A DNA stretch of 64,000 nt from Aspidiotus rigidus (taxonomy: Eukaryota; Arthropoda; Insecta; Hemiptera; Diaspididae), in contig JAVHKY010000063.1 in the NCBI GenBank assembly GCA_035079385.1, positions 558,001 through 622,000 of the forward strand, given 5' to 3'. The position numbers and the translations under genes were made by a program. The stretch's first letter is position 1. The number at the start of each line of letters is the position of its first letter. Shown in pieces: positions 1 to 19,245 of this stretch. The notes under the pieces were generated by a model. It saw nothing but the letters and a program-made list of their open reading frames with translations. It was not told the origin of the DNA and made no database searches.

Positions 1-501
1 ATCTATACATTCTTACCGCATTGTTTTCGTTTTCAAAGGCCTAATGCTATAGCGGACGTTCATCGACACAAATTCCGTCTCGACTCAATTACGACAATAT
101 TTACGCTGTAAGCATGTATGGAATTTGATTATGAGCCCCCTTCAGATGCCGACTGTGCCGTTATATTAGTATCAGTAAACGTACACAGCAGCTTGTTTGT
201 TAATATTCTAATGTCTAAGCTGCGCCAGAGCTCATAGTACTACTGCATAGTTACAACACATTGAGCGAGTGCGACAACAATACGAGTTCGTACACGTCAT
301 TATCGGGTGAACCCTTTAATATGCACTTTTTGCGAACCGCTCTGACGCGGGCGGTATTCGAGTATAGCTATTTCCGAAATGCGTTCGCCCTCGAAGAATG
401 CGTAAACGTGTAGCCAGAGAGGGTGTATGTTGTATGTACTTTTACACTCGCGGGTTGTTGCGACTCGTGAAAATTTTCCACGCCATAATTTTCTTAATTT
501 A

Positions 502-7830
<7,329 letters not shown>

Positions 7831-7878
7831 TAACTTATAGTAGAATCAATGCGTTTTTTAATTTTACGGTCATCCATC

Positions 7879-8103
7879 ATAGAGAAATATACTCAAAGAG
7901 AGTAACGAACAAATACAAGAACCGCACAATATTATAAACAGACCGAGCGCTTTCGACTAAACAGTCATTCTCACGGTATAGAAAGCGACTCACCCGCTTT
8001 CTATACCGTGAGAATGACTGTTTAGTCGAAAGCGCTCGGTCTGTTTATAATATTGTGCGGTTCTTGTATTTGTTCGTTACTCTCTTTGAGTATATTTCTC
8101 TAT
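7879..8103. repeat. perfect long palindrome, 109-bp arms with a 7-nt spacer
   Basis: The left arm 7879-7987 is the exact reverse complement of the right arm 7995-8103. The spacer is ACTCACC at 7988-7994. The 13-nt word TAACTTATAGTAG stands on the left at 7831-7843 and again on the right at 8103-8115, which looks like a duplicated insertion site around 7844-8102. No coding capacity is visible. It could be a young fold-back element, a template-switch mutation, a hairpin RNA source, or a library/assembly artefact. Confidence 0.9.
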
Positions 8104-9545
8104 AACTTATAGTAGTTGATATTTTGTTTCAGGTGTCTCAGGAGAAGGGAATATCATGTTCAATTTGGACTTGCTTCTGTGAGTGAGATTTGAGGTTAGA
8201 CGAACGAGTAAACCGGGCTCGAGTGCGATAGATTTGTTTGTTAATATACGTTTGGAAACGTTGAAGCATGAGGGAAGGAAAGAGGGGTTGACTGGTAGGT
8301 AATTGGTTGTTTCTTTGGCTTCGACATCGATTTTTTTTATTTTTCGGGATCTCCTTGTAGCTGGATTCACAGATGAAGAATCTTGGGATGGAGTTTGTAT
8401 AGAAAATGGTGATGACAGCGTGAATACAATTTATGAGTGCACGAGAAGAATAGCAGCTGGAGATAACATTAAGAGATGCCAGGAGTCGGAGGTGACCAAG
8501 AATTGAGCCACTCAGCCTAATATGCAATATACTAGACTAATATTGGGCTACGTATAGGAAAAAGTGATTGTGAAGCTCTTTTTTTTACCGATTTTTCTAG
8601 CTCGAAAAGTGAGGTATTACATTCGTAGCAAGATTGACAGGGGGAGGAAGCAGTGAACTTCCTCGACGCTTTGGAGGCTCTACATTACTTTCAGCCATTA
8701 AAAAATCGATTTCTTTATATCCACATAGGCCTATATTTAGGCTTATACAAAAATTTTTTTTTTTTTTTCTTAGCTGTCCATTTTTCATTCTGGCGTACAT
8801 TGATTTTCGTTGGTGTGAATTACATTTTCAGGTGCTCCAGCATTTACTCGACGGTGATTCTCGCCTATATTCTGGCGTGCAATTAAATCACACCCATTTT
8901 CAAATAAACCCAAGTGAAAAATTAAAGGTATGACAGCTATTGATATTCCAGAGTCCAATGAATGATTGAATCAGGCTCTCATGAATTGTCTTTGATACGA
9001 AATAATTAATAAATAAAAATAATAAAAATAGGGCACAGTCGACGTTAACAAAAATATGTGTAGAGGATTACAGCAACTCTATTCTGCTCGCGTTATTTTT
9101 TGCAAGGACTAAAACCACCGATCTGACCTTTTGAACTTATATAAGATTGTGAGGAATTTCAAAATTGATCGATTACAAGCACTTGAAAAATTTGAATAAA
9201 TATTATGTACCCCAAATAAAATTAAAATTTCGAGTTTCAATGGAGGCGATCTTGTAAGTTAAACTGTGGTACCAAATTTGAGTCACACGTGACCCATCAC
9301 CAGGAATGAGCGTGTTAATGCGTGTAACTGGTCTTGCAAGGGGTTTGGAACGGTGAACATTACGAGTACATACGCCTCATTGACAGGAGCGTTGCAACAT
9401 TTGCACACGTCGCGCGTCGCCGCGTTCGGTTTTGTTGTACTCGACACAGGGTTCATCTCGTAGTTACGCGCAGTCGCGCACCGTGTCTGGCTATCGAGTT
9501 GAGAATTGTTTTTCGAAGGATGAAAATGTTCGATTTTTCGTTACA

Positions 9546-9760
9546 GAATGTAACTTTCAAACGATTGAGCGAACGTAAACAAAACTCTGCAACTTCTGAC
9601 CCATGAAACAGGTTTCCTAATAATTTCTCGATAGATTCATGCAGATACTCGTATGCAGATACTCGTATGTAATGAAGTCTCAGGGATTTTATCGTTTCAG
9701 TTTCCAAGTGACTTAGTTTTTGCTGACAAATCATACCATCAGCTAGGTTTTTGCTATGCA
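9546..9760. repeat. dispersed repeat, copy 1
   Basis: This stretch is repeated in the same orientation at 11141-11310. Shared blocks include GTAACTTTCAAACGAT, CATGAAACAGGTTTCCTAA, CATGCAGATACTCG and GGGATTTTATCGTTTCA, with scattered substitutions. Copy 1 carries a local duplication of GCAGATACTCGTAT. No coding potential is evident. It is probably part of an unidentified old mobile element. Confidence 0.7.
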
Positions 9761-11140
9761 AAATCACGCGGAAAATTCGAAAAAAAAAAAAAAAAAAAAA
9801 AAATTTGTGAAAGCAGCTTAAAATTTTTTGAAACGATAAAATTATGCTTTCAGAGTAACGGGTAGTTTTTAGTACTTGTGTCCGTTTTGTTTCTGTCACT
9901 TGTGCCTGGTTGCCCGTAACCGTTTATTCTGAATTGATGCGCTATCCGTTATCCGGTATGCCAGTTGTAAATTTCTAGAAAACTGGCAGCCCACCCGTTC
10001 ATCTGAAAGGACAAGTTTCTAAAAGTAAGTATTTTTTAGGGCTAAACGTAGGACCGTTTTTGGTTTTTAACGAGGTACCTATGTATATGTTACGCTCAAT
10101 CGCTGAATTCGGACACTGATCGAAGAAAGGCTCACAACGCGTAATGGAAGTCACAATTTGCTCGCAATACGTGTTATGATCAATTTTTTCTTTTGCTCAG
10201 TGGTCGAAATGAAATGCGCACCACCCGTAGAGGAGAAGAAAGTTCTCTTTTGCATAACAAGTTCGACCTTCAAAATTTCATGTCGTGAGCCTAGAGTAGT
10301 ACTCAGTATGCGTTATGAAAAACCTGTATTTGCACATAACGCGTTAAATTATGAGTTGGTGGAACTCGGAAAATTTTGCTGATATTTGTAGTTCAATGAA
10401 AAGGAAAACTTCAAAAAATTTGCTAGCGGGCAGACACTGTAGGCTATAGGGAAAAGTAGGATATAGACAAATGTCAAGCTGTACACCCCCTGTGGATGAA
10501 TGACTTACCTACTTTGGAAACTTTTTAGCTTTGAATGGTTGTAGAGTATAGGTATTTGGAGAGCTTTCGAGCGCTGAACCGTTACAGAAAATGTGGCTTG
10601 GAAAAATTTCCTCTGATGAGTCATATGAGTTTGATGAGAGGATTAGGTGAATAGTTATGTGGGAAGAGACTCTGAATCTTCCAAGCTCTCGATTATTGTA
10701 TAATAATTCACTATCGATATGGGTAATCGAAACCGAACATCTCGGATTGGAATTCGTATTGAGTGTGATGAGGTGTAAGTAGTGCGTTAAAAATTAAAAA
10801 TATCTTGTGTACACAATTCTACTTTATTGGTTAGTTTACAATAATTTCAGGAGCTACTCCATCATCAGTTGTATCAAGATCTTTTTAAATTTCTTGGAGT
10901 CGATCTTTTTCTGATAAATCAACTTCCTTCTTCCATCACAATTCACATAATTGCAATATCAAATCACTTTGCCAGAATTTTTCAGTCTTCCAACGTTGTC
11001 AATAAACCAGTAGGAGTATTTTTGAATGCCTTCAACTTTCTGTATTGCTTTTAAAAAGTCGCATTCAAGCTAATTTCTTCATCAATCTAGTTGTTAATGT
11101 AAGATCTATCATCAAACCACCAACGCTTTGCTGTCTAAAA

Positions 11141-11310
11141 ATGTAACTTTCAAACGATCGAACAAAATTCTGAAACGTCTGACCATGAAACAGGTTTCCT
11201 AATATATTTACCAATAGACTCATGCAGATACTCGCACGTAATGAAGTCTTTGGGATTTTATCGTTTCACTTTTCTAGTAGTTTTTTCTGACAAATCTTAT
11301 TATGCGCTAT
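11141..11310. repeat. dispersed repeat, copy 2
   Basis: Direct-orientation partner of 9546-9760, diverged by substitutions and small indels. The spacing of about 1.6 kb could reflect one large element with internal repeats or two separate insertions. No ends or target duplications could be defined. Confidence 0.65.
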
Positions 11311-14300
11311 TCATGTTGTTCGTTGAAGAGACAAGAAGGTCTATGAGTAAGACTGAAAATAAATGTTGTAGGTCTTATTTTAATCCGTTTCTTGAAAATG
11401 TTACAGCAAATCTCAAGTTATTACAGATTTTGTCTTTTTGAAGTATTTTTCTTATAACTGATGAAAATGTTAGAATTCGTATCATTAATTTTCGAGTCTC
11501 CCATTTCTCTTTGACCGTATGACCCTCGAATAGGTTGGAATCATCTCTTAGGATAATACCTGAAGAAGAGAAACTTCTTCTCGTATCTCGAGACTGTTGT
11601 TCTTAGCCTTACATGGGTCTATGTTAGATCACGATGAAATGGATACAGTTATGGAGCATTTAGAAATTCGCTCTAGGAAGGGTCCAAAAACTTTTGAACG
11701 TAAAAATACCTCTACGGAAATAGTATATTACGATACAAGTTAACTAAAAGGCATAGAGTAATTTTCGGTCGAGTACGTGGAGTACGAGCGAGACCAAACA
11801 CTTACTTTGCAGACGAGTGTAGCATGCCATCTTAATATTATACATGATAGCAAACAGTGCAGTGCAGTCCGAAAAGGTATACTTCCGCACTCTTTGTTCT
11901 TTTTCCGCTCTGTTTCTGCGTACGTCGCGTCGCCTCGCGGTTGAAAATTGCATACTTTGCGAACTGAAAACCGTACGTAAAATGAATAGTTCGCTATCCC
12001 TAATGTGTATTAAAAAGAAAGTTTACTACCAAGTCTTCAATTTCTTAATGATTAAGATCGTTAAAATTAGCACGAATAGAAACACACCCTCGGAGAGGGG
12101 TTTATTCCGTGGAGACACCTTCCTTCGTCAATGTGCACTGGAATGATATAGTACGTAATGTATGCTATGGTGAAGGATTGTTGAACTTCAAGTTTGTGGT
12201 CATTCCTCGAAGCTCCCGTGAAAATCAGCCCACTTGAGCATTTACTTCGACTAAACTTTCCAAGGTTTTTTGAGTATACGAAAGAAATCGAGTACGGTAC
12301 GGTACGGATGGATTACCTTCTATTATTCAATCACTTTATGTAGTCGAAAATGTTGCGAAAAAAAAAATAATAAATGATATAAATAAATAAACACAACGCA
12401 TTACGCGTAATAGATCGTGTGAATGTACAAAAATTCAAATTTATTTTTTAAACGCCTTTCTCCGAAATACGAAACGCTTTGAACGATTTACAGAAAAATC
12501 ATTCAATATTGTCGAATAGCGTTAACGGGAAATGCGAGCGGATAAAGCGGAGAACACGTAAGCGCATTTATAAGGGAAAAAATCGAAAATAAAAATAAAA
12601 GTTTACGTGCACAGTTGCGGCTTCCGTTGGAAACCGATTTGTGTGAAATAGCGTGTGTACCTCGAGTAATCCAGAAGTGGAAAAGAGAAAGAGAGAAAAA
12701 AGGGTAAATTTCTCATCGATGTGTGTATTGCATGGGACAACTCAATTACCCGTGATAAACTTTTGGCTGATCGATTTCAAGTAATAGGGAAAAATCAAAT
12801 AGGGACCGATAAGGAGAAAGTGAGAGATATAGAAAGCAAAAAGAGTTGAACGGAGAACGTATATTTGCGCTGTATTTACGCTAAAAGGATAAAATTGAGC
12901 CGAGCAAACAATAGTATTTTTTATGTTAAGAATTAGTCCGCGCCCGCCGGATTCTCTTCATTTGTCCATGTGTACGGATATGCGTAATATGGATAAGAGT
13001 ATACTTTGAGATGTCTCGTATGGGACCCGTGCTTGCGCTTATGTATTTGTGCATACAATTGGGTACTCACTGGGTATACCTTTCTTATTCAATTTTGAAT
13101 GACGTGACAAATATGCGCTTCAACAATATTGACATCGCGTTGATACGCGAGGGTACACGTACGCAAGCTCGAATGCAATGGTCACGATCAATCAGATTCG
13201 TATTTACGTTTCGTAAGAAGAGTATCCCGTACGAAAAAAGAAATCAGAGCAGCGACCAATGTGTCGACAGGACAAGCTGCAAAGCACTTTCGTGAAAAGT
13301 CAACCGGAATTAGGTAATATGACAGCCGATAAAAAGTGTATGATAGATGACCAGGACGACGTCGCATGCTTCAATGTCAAACGCCAGCACTTGAAAAGAA
13401 TATCTTAAGAGAACTGCTTCACCTTTTATCTAATTTATCCCTCGGTAACGTTTCTTTTTTATCAAACGTACCAAAATTGATTGACATTCTATCCGTCCAT
13501 TGTGATGCGAATGATCGAGTCGAATTCACAGAAACCACTAATCTGAACATAATTGGTAATATTGAATGTTACGTAGCATTCAGTTCACTTCCCTAATTGA
13601 TAAACGGTATAGATGTCTGCGAAATTATATTCTGGAGCTCGAGACGTACACGAGACTGACGTGAGTCTGAGTGTGTTGCATATTCGTTCGCCGCCGTAAC
13701 GAAACAAATTCGTCTTGAATATCTTGTACGTAGACCTTCTCTGGGCGAGTGCTCTTTCGTGTTTATTCGCGCGAAGGTTTTCTTTATTCTGCGCCTTGTA
13801 AAGGTCTACAAGAGTAACGGATAAGAAGACCGCCCGGTAGTCACTTTAAAACTGATGTATGCATCTTTAAGACTGTGTCTGAATTCCTTTTCTAGTTTCT
13901 ATTGTTAAACTACATTACACCGTATATTCGACTGCATTACAGTAATGAAATATTTAAATAATATAATCTGGGTTTACGAGTATACAGTGTACTGCATTAG
14001 ATACTGATAGTGTGTGAATTGGGAAAAGAGTTCATTGATGCAAGTATAGGCTCTTTGTAAATCAGAGAATTCCATTCGATTATAAGGCAACTCAATCGTA
14101 GTAACCTTCTCGGGTACTTTCCAGCCTTTCGTATTTAAAAACGCGCACTCCTATTTTTCCAATAATGATTTCTTCTGTAAAGTTTCATAATTGAGTCCTC
14201 AAAAAATTATTCTAAATTAGTGAGTTCAGAAGGCTCATTTACTATAAAAGTAAAAATTGTTATAATACACCTTATAACCTCAGCCTCATTTACTCTTTTA

Positions 14301-14579
14301 GAATTTTCCATGAACACAAATGGTAAAAATTTCTACGGTGAATATTGCCACACCTCTATATAAATACAAAACAATTGTAGCAATATTTACAATAAGATGG
14401 TGATTTTTTTTTTAATACACGGAAATTTATACTATTTGTGTGCAAGAACAATATCGGCACAAGGTGAATGAGGCTCAGTTTATGAATTTTATTGTAATTT
14501 TTCCTATAATTTTTTTCAGAGTTGTGAAAACGATGTGTGAAACTCTGGAACTTGAAGTCGACTAATGTCGTGCGTTCAG

Positions 14580-14780
14580 CTAGAGACAGTGTTTTTCTCG
14601 TTCTATCAAATAGACTTTATCTGATGCCACCACTCCATGTGGAACTTTGTATTTTGAAGCCAGAGTATATTGCAACTCCTTGTTTAGTTTATGATTCTCT
14701 AAACTACATCTTCGTAGAAAAATATCAGTTTTTAGGCAACCTATAGCTAAAGTGACTGACTTACAAAACCGTACGAACAA
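14580..14780 (-). pseudogene. possible degenerate fifth repeat of the four-repeat gene family
   Basis: The minus-strand reading frame contains RRCSLENHKLNKEL and then VPHGVVASDKVYLIE. This echoes exon 2 of the neighbouring gene (KLCFYAK, then PFHGAMYCATLPTVYL). An in-frame TAG follows shortly afterwards, and FKFQ, reminiscent of FKFES in exon 2, is reached only past it. The central Cys-x3-Pro motif is lost. It lies about 0.4 kb downstream of the stop codon of the intact gene, so it may be a decayed exon copy. The similarity is weak and could be chance. Confidence 0.3.
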
Positions 14781-15161
14781 ATCGCTACAGAAAGTTTATA
14801 TTAGGTCGAGTTTTTCTTAAATTTGTCAACATTGTAAACGTAACGTGTTGAAATTTTTTAGTTCATCGCCATGTTCGTTTTGATTGAGGAGAATTTAAAA
14901 CCGTAATTAGAGGCTTGATTAGCAACTTTGTGAGGGTTCGACAGATATCAAGATGCATGCATGCATGGTCAGTGGAGACAGACCGTAAAAGGAAAATCAA
15001 TCTCGGATGAAGTTATTACTAGCTATGTAGAAGAGTGAAATCTCCAGCATTGTTTTAATTTTTTCCACTCGATTAATTTTCTAGTTTGATTAATACAGTA
15101 GGCTACATGAAAATTGTCATTTAAATAACAGAAAATTTCAGTACATATTTGAATTTGATCT

Positions 15162-15538
15162 TCAGCGCTGTGGTGACCGAATATCATCAGCCAATTCAGA
15201 CAAAAGCAGCATGATTTTTATTTCTGTATTGGATTGTCCAAGACGTACGAACATTCGAGGCCATTCTGAACATTTGATGACGACAACATCTTTTTCTCTC
15301 GTTCCGTTCAAATGCTCGAGTATGTACAATTGCGGTGAACTTACATAGTTGGGTATTATAAGAAGCTGAAGTTCATAGGGAATATTTTCCTTGCCAGCAA
15401 AGCGAAATTTCCAGGGATTTTTATCGTCGTTGAAAAGGAATTTTTGTGCTTCGAAGCACATATCTTGACGAACCTCTTGACGTTGCATAGTAAATGGATG
15501 TTCATTCAACTTTCGCCTATGCAAATCCGTTATTTTAT
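15162..15538 (-). CDS. four-repeat gene exon 5 (repeat 4) with stop codon
   Basis: The acceptor TTTTTAAACAG in phase 1 opens a 124-codon terminal exon ending in TGA at 15162-15164. It contains RQDMCFEAQKF and then LLIIPNYVSSPQLYILEHLN, in which Asn replaces the second Cys of the other repeats. About 40 extra residues (VVVIKCSEWPRMFVRLG, then EIKIMLLLSELADDI) form the C-terminus. No good phase-1 donor is visible before the stop, so this is taken as the last coding exon. A possible ATTAAA polyadenylation signal lies about 110 bp further on. With the four upstream exons the total is 1392 nt, exactly 464 codons including the stop. Confidence 0.65.
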
Positions 15539-16381
15539 CTGTTTAAAAACGAGTATAAGTAAATTTTCATTTTTATTTCTGAATATTACTCTTAACTCAA
15601 TATGGAATGAATTCAAATTTTTTGTTGATAGAAAATAAAAAATCATGTTACATGTTTCTACGAGTATAATCAAGAAATTTGAATCAGAAGCGTAACTAGC
15701 AAAAAGCGCATGTCAAATTATCATGGGAATGTGCTCGCTGCGCCAATGTTCGTTCCGGATCCTATAGGGTAGTTTATGCTAATACTTATACCTAGCCTAT
15801 GTTATTATCAAAGCAGTCCCTATGTAGGTGAAGAGCAATCAGAAACAGAGGCGTGAACTCAGACTGAGAGGGAGCACGCCAATTCCTCACCTTCCGTACA
15901 AGTGTAATATAAGCTTAGACTAACGATTTGAACTGATATAGTTCGACACAGGGTAAAAGGTGAGTACTCGTACTTTCGTATCACCATGTGACGCAAATTC
16001 AAGAGTTAAGGGTAGGCTTTAGCAAAAATATGAAATATGTCGAACTATTTCATTGTGTGTCTCAGAATGGTTATGTTGTAAATTTGATTGAATTGACTGC
16101 AATATGCGGATTAACGTTGTTCATTTAAAAGTTAGAAATTCAAAATGGACTAAAAAGTCCTAGCAAATCCCACTTTTTACATAAGATGCATGAGTATCAA
16201 ACGCAAACAACTTGAACATTCTAGTGGAGGAGATAAACGTGCGTATTGAATTCAAAATGTATATTTTTTATGACTGTTAAGTATTTTTGCAATCGAAATC
16301 GATCAGGAGAAATATTATAGCGCATTCCCAAAAGCCCTTCCGAATCCGAAGAGGAGATACACTTTCTAAGAACGAGCTTAC

Positions 16382-16726
16382 CTTCGCGCTTGAAGTAGAG
16401 GTAATCCAAGATCTCCACACTATAAGTGTAACTATTGACTGGAGTTTGAACAAAAGTTATTTGTTTTTTAATTATCTTGTTTTGCGACGAATTATCTATG
16501 CGTATATATATGGGTGGTGGCGCTGAACATAATACAGCTACATTGCGCGTCGGCTGCTCTTCAGGATATTGGAATGAACAGAAGTGCACCTCCGGCGTTT
16601 CTAAGTCTTGGACGAATAATATAGGAAGAGAAATATAATATTCCCGCGCCAAAGTGCATAACTTTTTTCGCTTCTCCACACTCTGTATGTCACTCGGTAG
16701 TGTAGATTCATATTCGTTGTTAGGTA
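16382..16726 (-). CDS. four-repeat gene exon 4 (repeat 3), function unknown
   Basis: This 345-nt exon lies between acceptor TTTCTTTTTCAG and donor GAAG|GTAAGC, phase 1 at both ends. It encodes about 115 residues with KRKKLCTLAREYY and, 43 residues later, VAVLCSAPPPIYIRID, then KKQITFVQTPVNSYTYSVE. Both motif blocks line up with exons 2, 3 and 5, while the rest is strongly diverged. This suggests ancient tandem exon duplication followed by selection on a few core positions. No membrane segment or coiled coil is obvious. Confidence 0.7.
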
Positions 16727-16849
16727 CTGAAAAAGAAAAGATACGTAGGCGATGTATATTGTGAAATGTATATTATTGGCGAGATTGTGTGCAAAAATTA
16801 TGATATCCGCACCAAATTAATGTCACTGATTTATTTTTGTGCTTATCGT

Positions 16850-17831
16850 GGTGTCAGGAAAATTTGCCGCGGGAAAATTTGCCTCACGAAAATTCGGATA
16901 CGAAAATTTGCCTGAGAAAACTCGCATGCTGCGAAAACTTGCCCTACGAAAATTTGCCTGAAGGAAAAATTTGCCTCGTATGAAATGAACAATGAAGCTA
17001 GCGCTAAGAAGACATTTGCACATTGATAAGGTTGTTGACGCTTATGAAGCAATAACGGATGAGGAAGACGGTATTTTTCCACCCGAAGTTGAGTCGCTAT
17101 TAGACTACTTCGAAGATAATTGGATTGGTCGAATCTTACCTGGGCGACGATACCGGAGACGTACTCCTAAATATCCAATCGATTTATGGAATTGTCGCGA
17201 AGCTACATTGAATGATTTACCAAAAACGAACAATGCTGTAGAAGGTTGGCACTACGGTTTCCAAGCACTTCTTAACATACATCATGCGAGTACATATCGT
17301 TTACTAAATGCTTTGACGAAGGAACAAGTACTTACAGAAGCGAAATACGAGAAATTACTTAGGGGAGAACCACCTGCTAAAGCGAGAAGAAAATATAGAG
17401 ATAACGCCGCTAATCTCAAGAGCAAATGCTTGTCATTCACCAATGACACAGACTTGAAAGAATACCTCCAAGGAGTCGCCTACAATATTTCTTATTAAGA
17501 AATTTAATCATGACAAAGCTAATCTGCAGATCAACTGACTATTTGACTTCAACAGCCAATTTTTGCTGTGTCAAAATGAATTATAACGAAGCTACAATAA
17601 TTTGCTGATCAACATTTTTGGAAGACGCTTGAAGCCGACCTCCTCGTGGTGTCTTCTGGGTTACGCTAACAGGCTTCATAATAAAGGAAGTTTCAAGGCA
17701 AATCAGGCAAGTTTTCGTTAGGCAAATTTTCGCTTGAGGCAAGTTTTCGTAGGGCAAGTTTTACGTGGCAAATTTTCTCATCTGGCAAATTTTCGTATCC
17801 GAATTTTCGTGAGGCAAATTTTCTTATAACC
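16850..17831 (+). mobile_element. Mutator-like element (982 bp) with 9-bp target duplication
   Basis: The ends are GGTGTCAGGAAAATTTGCC on the left and, reading inward on the other strand, GGTTATAAGAAAATTTGCC on the right. Both subterminal regions are arrays of the word GAAAATTTGCC in opposite orientation. The element is flanked by the perfect 9-bp duplication GCTTATCGT (16841-16849 and 17832-17840), the size typical of Mutator/MULE transposons. Inside is only the C-terminal part of a transposase (16992-17498), so this is an internally deleted, non-autonomous copy. It sits in the intron between exons 3 and 4 of the four-repeat gene. Confidence 0.9.
16992..17498 (+). CDS. C-terminal fragment of a MULE (FLYWCH-associated type) transposase
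   Basis: An open frame of 168 codons ends in TAA at 17498. The segments LLDYFEDNWIGR, YPIDLWNCREATLNDLPKTN, NAVEGWHYGFQALL, LNALTKEQVLTEAKYEKLL and KARRKYRD are hallmarks of the C-terminal region of MULE transposases common in invertebrates. In complete copies this follows the DDE catalytic core. The N-terminal zinc finger and the catalytic core are missing, so it cannot be an active transposase. The frame is still intact, which suggests a fairly recent deletion derivative. The Met at 16992 is only the first in-frame Met of the fragment, not necessarily a real start. Confidence 0.85.
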   Translation: MKLALRRHLHIDKVVDAYEAITDEEDGIFPPEVESLLDYFEDNWIGRILPGRRYRRRTPKYPIDLWNCREATLNDLPKTNNAVEGWHYGFQALLNIHHASTYRLLNALTKEQVLTEAKYEKLLRGEPPAKARRKYRDNAANLKSKCLSFTNDTDLKEYLQGVAYNISY

Positions 17832-17873
17832 GCTTATCGTACTCAATGAAAAATTTTCCTAGATTATTGAACC

Positions 17874-18037
17874 ATCGCCCGCCAGGAAAAATTGATGCCA
17901 TATGGCTGACATTTTGCCAAATTCTTGACAGAACAACTACCACGACCACTTTTTGAAATTTTACCAATCAAAACGCTTGAAAATGGCAACATTGTACAAT
18001 TTGTGGCAAAAATTGTATTTCCTTTTTCCGGCGGGCG
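17874..18037. mobile_element. short MITE with ATCGCCCGCC terminal inverted repeats
   Basis: The left end reads ATCGCCCGCCAGGAAAAA and the right end, on the other strand, ATCGCCCGCCGGAAAAAG. The 164-bp body has no coding capacity. It lies in the same intron as the Mutator-like element, 33 bp after its target duplication. A related CATCGCCCGCCAGGG word occurs near 50177 inside another element. No target duplication is clear. Confidence 0.7.
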
Positions 18038-18115
18038 ATTCTAGTCGTCTCTTCTGGTTTCGGTAACGTTCTGTTATTCTCTCAATACGAGTTTATTAAG
18101 TTGCAGGTGACTTAC

Positions 18116-18448
18116 AATGCACAACAGATGCTGCTTCTTTTCTCTCCACTTCAAATTCATCGTCCACGAGTGGATCTAACAGAACAACTAACTTCAATTT
18201 GGTTTTTGTATCTCCTCCTTGCAAATACAATTCTGGTGAAGTGGGACATGGGATGGCAACCTGAATTTCCTCTTTGTTTGACGGGTAGTTGAATTTGTAT
18301 CGCCGCGCTTCAGCCACATTATTATTCAAAAAATGAAACCGCCTGTCTTCAGGTACGGTGGTGGCGGCGATGCACAGGTTTCTTCGATCTTCCTCGCTTA
18401 ATGTTGCAATCTGATTTTCTTCTTTATTATTTTCTTCAGATACTTGCT
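18116..18448 (-). CDS. four-repeat gene exon 3 (repeat 2), function unknown
   Basis: This 333-nt exon has a textbook pyrimidine-rich acceptor (TTTTTCTTTCTTCCAG) and the donor CATT|GTAAGT, phase 1 at both ends. The first part is acidic (SEENNKEENQIATLSEEDRR). Then come NLCIAAT and, about 42 residues on, IQVAIPCPTSPELYLQ, followed by KLKLVVLLDPLVDDEFEVE. This matches the two-motif pattern of the other repeats. The intron on its 5' side is 3.6 kb and contains the inverted Penelope pair. The intron on its 3' side is 1.4 kb and contains a Mutator-like element and a MITE. Insertions have landed only in introns, as expected if the exons are under constraint. Confidence 0.7.
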
Positions 18449-18527
18449 CTGGAAGAAAGAAAAAGAGTCTTATCTGGGCGGTACTCCATAAATTGTACAA
18501 TTTTAAAACTGAACCGTTTTTTTTTTT

Positions 18528-18632
<105 letters not shown>

Positions 18633-18926
18633 CTTTTCCTGACAAAAAAGTAAATAGAGGCATTAAACTTTCGAAGTTTTTGTTTAGCATTATGGCTTGT
18701 AAACGAATTATCTGGAAAAAAGACTTCTATGTGAAAAATATCCTCATTATTGAGGAAACATCAATAAGAAAATTTTTTATTTAAACCAGGCTTTAATCAC
18801 CACATTTCAAATTTATTATTCGAAGCGACGTTTCGATACCGCCGGGTATCATCTACGGGCACATACTGAAGTCAGAATACTACGGTAAACATACGAAAGA
18901 AAAGAGAATCGGTCGAAAGCACGCGA

Positions 18927-19217
18927 TTACTTGTTCTTACTATCATCATGAATCATAGATTTATAAACATTACAGAAACCATTAGTGTCAGTTTTAAAAT
19001 TAATACTGTCCTTATCCTCCAAAATTTTGATGACTTCCATGATTTTTCTTTTCTTAGTATTATTCTCTTTACTTAAAATCTTAACATTATCAAAATCAAA
19101 TTCATGTCCTTTCTCCATAGAGTGTGAGGACAAAGCAGTGTGATCATCCTTATTCTTTATGTCGTTACGATGTCGGAGTTGACATGTCTCCCCCACGTAG
19201 ACGCCGGGACAGTCCAA
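18927..19217 (-). pseudogene. Penelope-like GIY-YIG endonuclease fragment
   Basis: The frame encodes DCPGVYVGETCQL, RHRNDIKNKDDHTALSSHS and MEKGHEFDFDNVKIL, the C-terminal GIY-YIG nuclease module of Penelope-like elements. It is near-identical to the opposite-strand copy at 20041-20375. A short deletion removes part of the helix after CQL that is still present in the other copy (LLKNRVSQ). The frame is broken from the upstream reverse transcriptase by the insertion at 19246-19420. Confidence 0.8.
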
Positions 19218-19245
19218 ACAGGGTATACGATATACAACACCGGAG

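Larger units (their letters stand above)
8116..14500. other. intergenic stretch between the conserved Runx gene and the four-repeat gene
   Basis: Apart from the dispersed repeat pair, a poly(A) tract near 9779-9803 and scattered short ORFs without recognisable domains, I see no gene here. A small plus-strand ORF at 8303-8506 has an acceptor-like sequence before it, but no similarity I can name. Confidence 0.5.

Noticed and set aside
8133..8506. Possible small plus-strand gene with acceptor TTTGTTTCAG, donor CT|GTGAGT and an ORF ending at 8506
   Set aside because: The 47-nt candidate exon and the ORF (DEESWDGVCIEN) match nothing I know, and no start exon was found. It also directly abuts the palindrome.
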